From NCBI GenBank assembly GCA_035624085.1, contig DASPSE010000322.1, forward strand, positions 1-51,794: 51,794 nucleotides of DNA, read 5' to 3'. This document shows positions 8,629 through 17,159 of this stretch, piece after piece. The DNA is from JAFAGX01 sp035624085. Its GTDB lineage: Bacteria > Acidobacteriota > Terriglobia > Terriglobales > Acidobacteriaceae. The notes beneath the pieces were generated by a model. It was not told the DNA's origin. It did no database searches and was given only the letters and a program-made list of their open reading frames with translations. A program made the translations under genes and the position numbers. Every line of letters starts with the position of its first letter. Positions within the stretch are counted from its first letter, which is position 1.

Positions 8629-10478
8629 AGCAAGGCTTTTCCTTCCATGAATTCAGGTTGTGCGACCTGCAGATGTTCGAGAATGGTGGGAGCCATGTCC
8701 ACCATACGTGCGGATGCGGTGGTGACCGCACGATTCATAAACAACATGCCGGGTACTGACTCCGGATCAATGATGTGGTCGCCACTCCATCGTCGCGTAT
8801 TGTCCGAAAAGGGGGTGTCAGCGAAGCCGCCGACTGCCGACTGCCACGAGACCCGATAACCGGGCATAAAGTTCACCAGCAGATCAGGCGCCTGCTCGAG
8901 ATAAGGTCCACTGTAAAGCTCCTCGCGCCGCGAGACCGAACAAATAGCTGGCGATTGCCGTTCGCAGTCTAACGCAGCGGGCAGACCGCGTGTGATGGCA
9001 TTGCGGACGCGTTCGGCTTCGGCCCCCTCCTCTACGATCCCGCCCTGCTCTCGACCGCGAGCATTGAGGTAGATTCCGCCCAAACCGACAGCATAGGCAT
9101 AGGTTTTCGACCAATCCACAGATTGGAAAGCAATGCCACGCTCTTCGTGGGGTTTCTTGCCATCCTTCAGCGCCAACAGGCCTTGTTGCCAAAGCCAGGT
9201 GTTGGTGTCGAAGGCACGACGGAAGGAATTGAAGCCGTGATCAGACAGGACAACCAATAGCGTGTTTTCATCCACTTTGTCGAGTACACGTCCAACCAAT
9301 CGGTCGCATCGTCGGTACAAATCCGCCACGCGGCTGCCATACTGCTCAGCCAAATCGCGCTCGTAACAGGGATGTTGCGGGTCGATGAAGCGCCAGAACA
9401 TGTGCTGGAAACGATCTGGAGTATCGAACAAGGTGAAGAAGAACCCCTCAGTGAAGTTACTCAGTTCCGAGAACATCATCTGTTCCCGCTCCTGGAACAC
9501 GGCCTCGCATTGCGCGCTATATGCGTCTTCGTCCAGGCGTCCATTGTTGTGGCCATCGTGGTCTTCGGCCATTCCCAGTGTGGAGAAGAAGCCGATTTTT
9601 TCGGATAGTTCGCGGGCATAACCAGCGGGCGCGGAGATGGGATAAAGGGGAGCGGCCGGATCAAAATTCACCGGCGAACAATAAAACTCCACGTGCGGCG
9701 ACAGTTGCTTCACGTAAAAACGCACGAGGCCCGCGAAGGACTGCAGCATGGACAGCTTGAATTTCACCCGTACCCACGGGCTCCACTGCTGCTCCACAAC
9801 CTCCATTTTGGCGGGAGTACCATTGGTTTCGAATATCAACGCGCGGCGTTCGCGATCAAGGTGGACGCTCAGTTCGGAAATGATATCCGTGATGGGCTTT
9901 GTCCGGGTGTTCCGCGGACCGATGACATGGGTCTTTAAGCGGTCGCCGTCCTGTAGGTGTACGACCTGCTCATGTTCCTTGGCCGCGATGGTCCGATCCT
10001 GAGTATAAAAGGTACCGGTACCCTGACCGCCCCGCAAATCAGGAACTCCTACTCCCGCCAGAATTTTCCCGCAGTCCGTATCCGGCGGAAATGTGCACGG
10101 GCAGCGCAGCACGACACTGGGAATGCCCGCTTGCGACAGCACCCTCCAAACCGGTACCCCTTTACGAAGACTCACCACTCGGGGCGGAGAAACCACGTTT
10201 TTGGGAGGCAGGAATTCGCTGAGCGCAAAATCCGGTTGGTATGTTTTGGGATCGCGGCGAACAAAGTCGAAGATTCCGTGACCTCCGGGATTGGTCCCCG
10301 TAGCAAATGTCGACCATGCGACTGGCGTCTGCGCCGGGTAGGTAGTTTGAATTCTCCCGTAGTACCCGCTAGCCCTCAGTTTGGCAAAGTTGGGGAGGTC
10401 TCCACGTTCCAGCAATGACTCGACGATTGAGGGTTCTAGACCGTCAAGCCCGACAACGACAACCTTTTTTCTACTCAT
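8625..10478 (-). CDS. Alkaline phosphatase superfamily (type I phosphodiesterase-like) enzyme
   Basis: 617 residues. VVVVGLDGLEPS (metal Asp12) and TTYPAQTPVAWSTFATG (nucleophile Thr51) are followed by the metal motif VLSDHGFNSFRRAF and the C-terminal DMAPTILEHL. It is about 130 residues longer than its partner, mainly in an insert at about residues 180-300 that may be a substrate cap. ATG 10478 is chosen because GGAAAG lies upstream and the family starts just before VVVVGLDGL; the frame is open to 10571. It overlaps the downstream phosphodiesterase by four bases. With no signal peptide it should be cytoplasmic. Substrate unknown; the pair probably acts on the same pathway intermediate. Confidence 0.85.
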   Translation of the reverse strand: MSRKKVVVVGLDGLEPSIVESLLERGDLPNFAKLRASGYYGRIQTTYPAQTPVAWSTFATGTNPGGHGIFDFVRRDPKTYQPDFALSEFLPPKNVVSPPRVVSLRKGVPVWRVLSQAGIPSVVLRCPCTFPPDTDCGKILAGVGVPDLRGGQGTGTFYTQDRTIAAKEHEQVVHLQDGDRLKTHVIGPRNTRTKPITDIISELSVHLDRERRALIFETNGTPAKMEVVEQQWSPWVRVKFKLSMLQSFAGLVRFYVKQLSPHVEFYCSPVNFDPAAPLYPISAPAGYARELSEKIGFFSTLGMAEDHDGHNNGRLDEDAYSAQCEAVFQEREQMMFSELSNFTEGFFFTLFDTPDRFQHMFWRFIDPQHPCYERDLAEQYGSRVADLYRRCDRLVGRVLDKVDENTLLVVLSDHGFNSFRRAFDTNTWLWQQGLLALKDGKKPHEERGIAFQSVDWSKTYAYAVGLGGIYLNARGREQGGIVEEGAEAERVRNAITRGLPAALDCERQSPAICSVSRREELYSGPYLEQAPDLLVNFMPGYRVSWQSAVGGFADTPFSDNTRRWSGDHIIDPESVPGMLFMNRAVTTASARMVDMAPTILEHLQVAQPEFMEGKALL

Positions 10479-10506
10479 AGCTTTCTTTCCGCGAATCCTT
10501 CCGATT

Positions 10507-11271
10507 CTAATGTGCGGTGTTGAGAACGGTTGTTCCCGCAAACGCCGGCTCGGCTTGGCGGTCGCCAGCATCTGGCGCTGGTTTTCGCAGCACCGCGATA
10601 AAGTCGGTGGTGTGCGGAGTCACTGTTCCGAAGCTGAGAACGCGAACCAGCGGCGCTACCGCTCTGAAAACCAGGTCCACCAATGGATACTTTCTCCGTA
10701 CCGTCTGCTGCATAACACCCTCGAAGCTCTCAAGAAGCTCGATTCGCAGATGGTTCTCGACAGCAAACCCCCGAATACCTTTCGGGGACATGGCTGACTT
10801 GAGAAATGTCTTAAAGGGACCGTAACCGGGCGTGCCTGCCAAAGGATTCCCAATGACCTTGCGATACAGCATGACGTGCAACCAGTGTGGTGTGTACTTC
10901 GTGGCAAGTCCCTTCAAGGAACTCACGACGGGGGCGCCCAAGACGATGATGCCGCCGGGTTTTATGGTTTGCAAAAAGTTGTTGAGCGCCATCTCCGGCT
11001 GTGGCAGGTGTTCAAGCACATCCCAACAGATGACAACGTCGAAGTTCGCCGCTTGGAGCGGGAACTCCTGAATATCGCCTAGAATTTTCTCCTGCAGCAG
11101 ATTGTTCTTCTGCAACTGCTCGGCAGAAATGTCGATGCCGACGAGGTAGGCTTTTGGTCCGAACTGGATGAAACTGCGGGACCCACAACCGGCCTCAAGC
11201 ACCCGTAGGCTCTCCCGTTTGGCAAGCATATCATCAACGATCTGTTGCACCATCTGTATCTGCTTATCCAA
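10507..11271 (-). CDS. Class I SAM-dependent methyltransferase
   Basis: 254 residues. Motif I is VLEAGCGS (residues 24-31), the acidic end of beta 2 is VGIDIS, and motif IV is FDVVICWDVLEHLPQPEMAL with the post-motif KPGGIIVLGAP, all as in Methyltransf_11-type enzymes. It should methylate an O, N or C atom of a sugar or small molecule; the acceptor is not known. The start is a TTG (11271) with GGAGG five to six bases upstream; an in-frame ATG lies seven codons in. The last 22 or so residues (from PDAGDRQAEPAFAGTT) are low-complexity and look like translated intergenic repeat sequence rather than part of the fold. Spacing is 28 bases to the phosphodiesterase and 46 to the carbamoyltransferase. 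Confidence 0.9.
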   Translation of the reverse strand: MDKQIQMVQQIVDDMLAKRESLRVLEAGCGSRSFIQFGPKAYLVGIDISAEQLQKNNLLQEKILGDIQEFPLQAANFDVVICWDVLEHLPQPEMALNNFLQTIKPGGIIVLGAPVVSSLKGLATKYTPHWLHVMLYRKVIGNPLAGTPGYGPFKTFLKSAMSPKGIRGFAVENHLRIELLESFEGVMQQTVRRKYPLVDLVFRAVAPLVRVLSFGTVTPHTTDFIAVLRKPAPDAGDRQAEPAFAGTTVLNTAH

Positions 11272-11317
11272 TCATCCCTCCTGCGGCGTTAATGTGAGCT
11301 CTCCCGCAAATGGAGCG

Positions 11318-13072
11318 TCAAACCTTTGCACCCGCCCTTTGCGAAACCCGTGCCTCAGAGAACGCCAAACGGGTTGCAGCTTTTGACAGTACGAAATTGT
11401 GAATAATCAACGCGTCCAATCCGGAGCAAAAATAGCTACGCACCGCGTCGCGCGGACTGAGTACCAAAGGCTCGCCGAACAGATTAAAGGAGGTGTTGAG
11501 CAACATCGGAGCGGGTGCGTGCTCGCCGAACCGTTTCAACAAAAGCCAGAACTGCGGATTGGCTTGCTTGTCCACGATATGCAGACGGACCTGGCCGTTG
11601 GGTAAGAGAAATTCCCCGGGCAGGCAATTGATACCGGAACGGACCCAGGCCAGGGAATTCATGACGTGGCACTGGCGTGAGCCTTCAAAATAGTGAGGGA
11701 AGTCCTCCGCCGGCACTGAGATCGCGAAGGGTCGAAACCACTCGCGATGTTTGATGAAATCATTCAAATTTTCTTTAACGTAAGGAGCCCATGGCGAAGC
11801 CAAGACGCTTCGATTGCCCAATGCCCGCGAACCGAATTCGGCGGCTCCCTGAAACCAGCCGATGATCCTGCCCGCCTGAAGTAATTCGGCGGCGGCATCA
11901 ACTCTGCGTTCTTCTGTAGTTTGCAAGATGTAGCGTGCTTTGCAATTATCCAAAACGTCCTTGATCTCCTGCGAGCTGTATCGCGGTCCGCTATAGACAT
12001 TGAAGGGCTTGAGATTTTGCATTGTTTGGCCGCATTTTTTCCAGCCGAGGTAAGCTGCGCCCAGCGCGGTACCTGCGTTGCCGGGCGCTGCGGGAACAAA
12101 TACTCGCTCGAACCCGAGGTTGCGTTCCAAGGCGGCGACCAGCAAAGAATTCTGAAAGAGTCCTCCCCCAAAGCAAATCTCACTCACCTTTTCCGCTTTG
12201 CAAAAGTGTTCTACTAAATCACAAATGATCTCGCAACAGGCATCCTGAATACTGCGCGTCAGCGCTTTGCGTTCATCTTCGCTGAGCTTCGTCGGGTCTG
12301 GCGAAAGACCAGTTTCACGGTAGAACTTATCGGAGAATGCCAGGCGCTTTGCCAGGCCGCGATTGAAATAACTGTAGTCGAGTTTCGGCTCAGGCGCACT
12401 CGAGGCGCGAAGCATTTTCAGAAAAACTGGCTTAAATGTCGGTTCCCCTTCTAAACTCAGCCATTGCGCCTTGTGCTCCTCCTGATGCGGAATGAATCCC
12501 GCCAGATCAGTCACCTGACTGTACAACCAGGCGAGGGAATGCGGGAAGCGGACGCTCCGCAGCACCCTTAACTCCCCTTTTTCTCCAAGTGCCACCGTTC
12601 CCGAGTTTCCGTCCCCATCTTCATCCAGAACCACTATCAAGGCGCGTTCAAAGCCAGAAGGGAAGAATGCACTGGCCGCATGGCACAAATGCTCGTCAAA
12701 GCTAACGATTTTGTTCTCTCTTCCGCGCGCATGCTTGTGCAGCACTCGCCTGTCATTCAATCCGCGGGCCAAAGCACTCAGTTCATTCGCTTCGTAATAG
12801 GCACTCGACAAAGGTGCCATTGCGGCAAGCCGCGCACGTAGTGCCGACCTGCGCAGCCATGCTCTTAGCGGGTTGGTCGCGACCGCGATCACATCCACCG
12901 TTTCCCAACTGACAGCCGCGGTTTTGAAGCAAAATCGAATGGCTGCCTCCGGAATGCCTCGCGTGCGAGTCCGGACAAGCTTGTCGTTTTCAATGGCAGC
13001 CGTAATTTGCCCGTCTTCGAGCAAGGCAGCTGATGTGTCGTGACGAAACGAGGATAGGCCCAGAATGCGCAT
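11318..13072 (-). CDS. O-carbamoyltransferase, NodU/CmcH family (divergent)
   Basis: 584 residues. RILGLSSFRHDTSAALLEDG is the family N-terminus with HDTSA in place of HDSAA; then FDEHLCHAASAFFPSGF with VVLDEDGDGNSG, FGGGLFQNSLLVA, EFGSRALGNRSVLASP and NTSFNLFGEPLVLSP. All the domain blocks are present, but it is less like the other two carbamoyltransferases than they are like each other, so a different acceptor is likely. ATG 13072 follows the SGNH hydrolase stop by 7 bases, with no strong ribosome binding site. The frame is open upstream to 13153, but the family alignment supports this start. Confidence 0.92.
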   Translation of the reverse strand: MRILGLSSFRHDTSAALLEDGQITAAIENDKLVRTRTRGIPEAAIRFCFKTAAVSWETVDVIAVATNPLRAWLRRSALRARLAAMAPLSSAYYEANELSALARGLNDRRVLHKHARGRENKIVSFDEHLCHAASAFFPSGFERALIVVLDEDGDGNSGTVALGEKGELRVLRSVRFPHSLAWLYSQVTDLAGFIPHQEEHKAQWLSLEGEPTFKPVFLKMLRASSAPEPKLDYSYFNRGLAKRLAFSDKFYRETGLSPDPTKLSEDERKALTRSIQDACCEIICDLVEHFCKAEKVSEICFGGGLFQNSLLVAALERNLGFERVFVPAAPGNAGTALGAAYLGWKKCGQTMQNLKPFNVYSGPRYSSQEIKDVLDNCKARYILQTTEERRVDAAAELLQAGRIIGWFQGAAEFGSRALGNRSVLASPWAPYVKENLNDFIKHREWFRPFAISVPAEDFPHYFEGSRQCHVMNSLAWVRSGINCLPGEFLLPNGQVRLHIVDKQANPQFWLLLKRFGEHAPAPMLLNTSFNLFGEPLVLSPRDAVRSYFCSGLDALIIHNFVLSKAATRLAFSEARVSQRAGAKV

Positions 13073-13079
13073 GCGTGGT

Positions 13080-14324
13080 TTACTCAGCGCCCACTGAAGC
13101 GGCCGATTGCCCAACTGAAGGCAGCCATTGATTTCGTTCGAGAATGTCCACAATCCCCTCCGCGCTCACCCGGTGCCCCAGCGCGCTGTAGTGAGGATCG
13201 CAAGGCAGCGAGAAGTAAGGGGGCTGAAGGTTATGTGTATCGCGATAATTTTGCATGTACGGCGCCAGGAAAGCCGCAGGTATGTTCTCGCGTTGAACTA
13301 TGGCCCTCAGCCGTTCGTTGTATTTCGGTGGATTGAATCCAGGAGGAACACTGCCGAACTCCGTTTTTGCGCGTTCCGCGGTGTTGGGGTAAAGATCGAA
13401 TTGTGTAGCCCACACGACCACCATAAACTTGGCACCGTCGGCATTAACACTGTCCCTCATGCGAGCCAGTACCTTATCCGTGATTTGCCAGGCTTGTTGC
13501 CAATCCGGGTCAGGCGGATCGTCACTGAAGGCGCCGAACACCAACGGTATTCCCCGCCACGTGCCCCAGCCATAATCTACGTCGAACCAAAGGCGCTCTC
13601 CGTAGTACATCAGGAGGGAATGGTTCTCCAGCCACATCCGTACAGGTCGGAGAAACATGGGCTGTACTGGGCGGAAGGTAAGCGATCCGTCTGAAGCCAA
13701 GTCATAATAGGGGCAATACCAGGTGTGGACACCGTAGTACGCATTCTGCAGGGTGAAAGAATTGTTCATGATGTCGTTCTCGGAAAACATAAGCAATACG
13801 ACATCAGGATGAAACTGACGGATGCGTTGCTGATAGAGAATCCACTCCTGCGTGGTACCGATCCCTCCGATACCAAAGGCCATAACTTCGACATTGCGAT
13901 AACCCTTCTGTCGAAGAATTTGCTCCATCTGTATGTTAATGACTTGCTCCGGGCGGACGTGCACAGCCTCAACCATGGAGTCGCCAATAACCGCCACGCG
14001 GAAGTCGCCCGGCGGCTTTTCTAAGGTGCGCTCACGGTCGCGAAATCCCCATTGATTGGTTTCAATCAGTCCCTGGAAGCAGCCGCGGTTGTGCACGAGT
14101 TTCAGGTTTGGCACTAGAGACAATCCCAACTGCGGATCGTATTGTCGAAAAGGGGAACTCTTAAATCGGCCAAGAGGTACAACCCGCAGCAAGATCTCGC
14201 ACATGGCGAGTATCACTGCGATCCCCAAGACCACGGAAATCAGTCCGTATAACAAACGCTTATATAAAGGAAGCGTGCGCGGGTTGGGCGTAATAGTGTT
14301 TCCAGTGATAACTTCAGTCACCAT
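13080..14324 (-). CDS. Membrane-anchored SGNH/GDSL hydrolase family protein
   Basis: 414 residues. One membrane segment at about residues 24-46, then a large domain with the SGNH blocks: block I VIGDSMVEAVH (Ser116), block II around MAFGIGGIGTTQE (Gly), block III LMFSENDIMNN (Asn) and block V DPHYSALGHRV (Asp and His). These enzymes cut or transfer acyl esters, and in polysaccharide loci often handle O-acetyl groups. The membrane anchor suggests action on the outer face of the inner membrane on a lipid-linked or growing glycan. It precedes the divergent carbamoyltransferase by 7 bases and follows the carrier protein by 79 bases. Substrate unknown. Confidence 0.85.
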   Translation of the reverse strand: MVTEVITGNTITPNPRTLPLYKRLLYGLISVVLGIAVILAMCEILLRVVPLGRFKSSPFRQYDPQLGLSLVPNLKLVHNRGCFQGLIETNQWGFRDRERTLEKPPGDFRVAVIGDSMVEAVHVRPEQVINIQMEQILRQKGYRNVEVMAFGIGGIGTTQEWILYQQRIRQFHPDVVLLMFSENDIMNNSFTLQNAYYGVHTWYCPYYDLASDGSLTFRPVQPMFLRPVRMWLENHSLLMYYGERLWFDVDYGWGTWRGIPLVFGAFSDDPPDPDWQQAWQITDKVLARMRDSVNADGAKFMVVVWATQFDLYPNTAERAKTEFGSVPPGFNPPKYNERLRAIVQRENIPAAFLAPYMQNYRDTHNLQPPYFSLPCDPHYSALGHRVSAEGIVDILERNQWLPSVGQSAASVGAE

Positions 14325-14403
14325 GATCTACAGGGATCCTCGCAAAACAAAATATTGGACGCTTGTGCCAGCAAGGCGTGATGCTGGTCCGCTGCTAGGG
14401 GTT

Positions 14404-14652
14404 CTATTGCGTCAGGAATGCTTCAATCGCCTTTAAGGAACGGAAATTGTCAGGAATCACAGCCTCATCGGGGACCTCAACCCCAAAGCGCTCCTCCAAA
14501 AATCCTATCAGGCGAAGCAAGCTCATGGAATCGATTACACCGGTTTCGATTAAATTAGTCTCGGGCCCAAGTTCCTGTTCATCGCCATAGAGCAGTTCGT
14601 CAACAATAAATTTCTTCACCGCCGACATGTCGATCATGGGTGCTGCGGGCAT
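14404..14652 (-). CDS. Stand-alone peptidyl/acyl carrier protein (PltL-like)
   Basis: 82 residues. ETGVIDSMSLLRLIGFLEERFG holds the phosphopantetheine Ser in the I-D-S context, followed by VPDEAVIPDNFRSLKAIEAF. The short form with FLEERFG and the NF.S end is like the free carrier proteins that pair with stand-alone prolyl or D-alanyl adenylating enzymes (PltL, DltC types). It starts at ATG 14652, one base after the stop of the adenylating enzyme (TAG-G-ATG), with GAGGAGG about ten bases upstream inside that gene. The neighbouring A domain very probably loads it. The frame is open upstream from a TTG at 14676, which is not needed. Confidence 0.92.
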   Translation of the reverse strand: MPAAPMIDMSAVKKFIVDELLYGDEQELGPETNLIETGVIDSMSLLRLIGFLEERFGVEVPDEAVIPDNFRSLKAIEAFLTQ

Positions 14653-14653
14653 C

Positions 14654-16225
14654 CTATCTGACCTCCTCTTTTTCAAGTGAAGTCTTGTCGATTTTCCCCG
14701 TAGATGTTTTTGGCAAACGCTGACGCAACTCGAATCTCTCGGGGATCATGTACCCGGGCAAACGGTCGCGGCAATAGGCGTGCAGTTGTTTGTGATCCAG
14801 CCCGTTGGAGCAAACCACATAAGCGATGATGCGCGCGCCTATCTTTTCGTCAGGGACCGCAATCGCAGCGGCTTCATCAACCTCTGGATGAGAGTAGAGG
14901 GCTGCCTCGATCTCCCCGAGCTCGATGCGATAACCCCGGCTCTTAATCATTTTGTCGCGCCGTCCGACATATTGGTAATTGCCATCGGGCATCGGTCGCA
15001 CAATGTCGCCGGTCTTGTACAGCACATCGGGAACATCTTTCTTCAGCCAATTCGTTAGCACCACCTTGGCGGTAGAGTCCGGACGGGCCCAGTAGCCTTT
15101 CATAACCGTAGAGCTACGGACATATAACTCTCCTTCGCCCCCAGGGCCAACTGGTGTTCCCTGGTCATCGACGGCGATCACTTCCGTATTGGCGCAGGCC
15201 TTCCCAATGGGGACGGGCTCGCGGCGATCTGCGCCCAAATCCGAGCGCTGAACCTTGTAATAGGTGCAAACGTTGGTTTCCGTGGGACCATACAAATTGT
15301 AGTAGGCCGGATGCGGAATCGCTTCCACCAGCTTGCGCAGATATTTGAGGGGGAATACTTCCCCGGCAAACAAAACCGTTCTCAATTGGCTGTAATCGTT
15401 GTTTTCGAGGTGGCCACGCTCAACCAACTGGATCAGGGCCGAAGGGACCGAGTACCAGATTGTGATTGCCTGTTCGCTGATCCACTTTGCTAATTTTACC
15501 GGGAAAGCGTGAATCTCGTTGGGAACCAGACAGATTGTTGCCCCAGCTTTGATGGTGCAGAAAAGGTCGAGAATCGACAAGTCGAAATGGAAAGGAGCGT
15601 GACTGGAGACCCTATCTGACGACGTCACGCGGAACTCATCAAAGCACCAATTCACGAAGGTCAGAGAATTCAGGTGCGAAATCATGACGCCTTTGGGTTC
15701 ACCGGTTGAACCCGAAGTATAGAGGATGTACGCTAAATCATTGTCGGTAATGGCGACGTTCGGGTTTTCCTTGGACTGCGTCCGCAATTGCTCCCAGGTA
15801 GTAAAGCGCTGCGTATCCGTTCTGGAGGGAGCATCTGTAAGCAACAGGCACCGAACATTCCCGGAACGGAAGAAATCCGGCGGCAAGACAGCGAGCTTTT
15901 CTGAATTTGTGACCAAACCGCGGATGTCGCAATTACGCAGGATATAGCCGGCCCGCTGGGAAGGTGAGTTAGGGTCGATTGGTACGTAGGCTGCTCCTGC
16001 TTTTTGAATGCCGAACAACGCCGCGACACTGTACGTGGACTTGGGAAGAAAAATTCCCACTCGGTCTCCAGCTCGAACCCCGTCTTGACGTAACTGGTTC
16101 GCGATCTGGTTGGAAATGGAATCCAACTGGGCATATGTGAGGCTACCCTCGGCTCCGATCACAGCGTCATGGCTCGGGACGCGCTGCGCACTTTCACTCA
16201 ACAGCTGGTTTAGCAAAAAGGCCAT
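14654..16225 (-). CDS. Stand-alone amino acid adenylation enzyme, proline-like specificity code
   Basis: 523 residues, an A domain without fused carrier. A3 ILYTSGSTGEPKGV (about 165-178), A5 NLYGPTETN (about 308), A7 YKTGDIVR, A8 KSRGYRIELGEIEAAL and A10 PKTSTGKIDK with the catalytic Lys (about 512). By hand alignment to GrsA I read the specificity code as D-L-L-S-L-A-L-V-C-K. From memory this is one change from the D-L-L-Y-L-A-L-V-C-K reported for L-prolyl enzymes of pyrrole pathways (PltF, RedM types), so L-proline is my best guess. It is flanked by a PltL-like carrier and, three genes upstream, an acyl-CoA dehydrogenase, the other parts of such a module. ATG 16225 has GGAG upstream; it overlaps the preceding hydrolase by 32 bases. 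Confidence 0.92.
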   Translation of the reverse strand: MAFLLNQLLSESAQRVPSHDAVIGAEGSLTYAQLDSISNQIANQLRQDGVRAGDRVGIFLPKSTYSVAALFGIQKAGAAYVPIDPNSPSQRAGYILRNCDIRGLVTNSEKLAVLPPDFFRSGNVRCLLLTDAPSRTDTQRFTTWEQLRTQSKENPNVAITDNDLAYILYTSGSTGEPKGVMISHLNSLTFVNWCFDEFRVTSSDRVSSHAPFHFDLSILDLFCTIKAGATICLVPNEIHAFPVKLAKWISEQAITIWYSVPSALIQLVERGHLENNDYSQLRTVLFAGEVFPLKYLRKLVEAIPHPAYYNLYGPTETNVCTYYKVQRSDLGADRREPVPIGKACANTEVIAVDDQGTPVGPGGEGELYVRSSTVMKGYWARPDSTAKVVLTNWLKKDVPDVLYKTGDIVRPMPDGNYQYVGRRDKMIKSRGYRIELGEIEAALYSHPEVDEAAAIAVPDEKIGARIIAYVVCSNGLDHKQLHAYCRDRLPGYMIPERFELRQRLPKTSTGKIDKTSLEKEEVR

Positions 16226-17159
16226 TCCCACTCTCCACGTAAGATAAGTTTGTTCCCTTGTCTGACCAAAGGGTTGCCAGCCATGCGAGAGTCGATTCGA
16301 TCAATTCCCGCATCTGTTCCCGGGAGGCGAACACGTGATCGCCATCTTCCATTACGACCATTTTTGGCGGGCAGGTTTTTTTGCTCAGCCCGAGTTTGTC
16401 GTCCGGGTTTACATATTTCTTGAAGCTGAACCAGAAAGGATCCTTTTCGCCAAAAATCAACAGCATAGGCCGATCGTAGCCGGCCAGCAGACCTCCGACC
16501 TTGGCGACGTCAGCCTGCAACTGTTGGAGCACGGGACTTCGCTGTGTGTACCCCGCTACTAGAACCCGCACACATTCGTAAGCATTCCGGCGGTACGAAG
16601 CATCGGTCAGCAGTCGCCGGGCCTTGCTCCAGGAATTTCCTGTGCTTGTGCTGCGTAAGAACGCCGACAGCGTGGTTGCGCGATAGCCAAATTCTGGCAG
16701 GGACGCATCCGGCGCATGGGCCAGCACCGAGCACAGAACCAGGCCATCCGGCTGCTCCGAACCTTTGAGGCGGGCGCTGGCATGCACCACCACCGCCGCT
16801 CCCATGCACAAACCCCAAAAAATCACTCCGTCCAGATGATATTGGCGACGGAAGAATCTGCTAGCTGCGCACAGGTCGGCAATGCGATCGCGAAAAGACA
16901 GATCGTAATCGCCGGAACTGTCGCAAGTTCCGCGATCGTCATACCGGAACGCGTAAAAACCAGCCTCGGCCAACGCATCACTCACGCGACGGAACATCCA
17001 GTGCGCGCCGAACTTTGGCGATGAATTGAGGTTCCCCTGGAGCACGATAACCCCAATGCGACGGTGTGCATCCATCTGCGGGAGATGGACGATGCCATGC
17101 ATGGGCCAGCCATCGCATGAAAACGTGATCAATTCAGTGCGCGGCACGGGCGTCTCCAT
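16194..17159 (-). CDS. Alpha/beta hydrolase, exosortase-associated hydrolase 1-like, Cys at nucleophile position
   Basis: 321 residues. Fold features: VIVLQGNLNSSPKFG (oxyanion strand), FRYDDRGTCDSSG, the nucleophile elbow FWGLCMGAAVV, FGEKDPFW (acid) and EDGDHVFASREQ (His). The elbow has Cys118 where a Ser is usual. The pattern of GN...RYD.RG..DSSG and GLC.. recalls the hydrolase 1 family (TIGR03100-like, from memory) that occurs with exosortase/PEP-CTERM exopolysaccharide loci. It overlaps the paired hydrolase upstream by 26 bases and the adenylating enzyme downstream by 32, so the four genes are translationally linked. It could act as thioesterase or acyltransferase on the carrier-bound product; that is inference. 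Confidence 0.8.
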   Translation of the reverse strand: METPVPRTELITFSCDGWPMHGIVHLPQMDAHRRIGVIVLQGNLNSSPKFGAHWMFRRVSDALAEAGFYAFRYDDRGTCDSSGDYDLSFRDRIADLCAASRFFRRQYHLDGVIFWGLCMGAAVVVHASARLKGSEQPDGLVLCSVLAHAPDASLPEFGYRATTLSAFLRSTSTGNSWSKARRLLTDASYRRNAYECVRVLVAGYTQRSPVLQQLQADVAKVGGLLAGYDRPMLLIFGEKDPFWFSFKKYVNPDDKLGLSKKTCPPKMVVMEDGDHVFASREQMRELIESTLAWLATLWSDKGTNLSYVESGNGLFAKPAVE

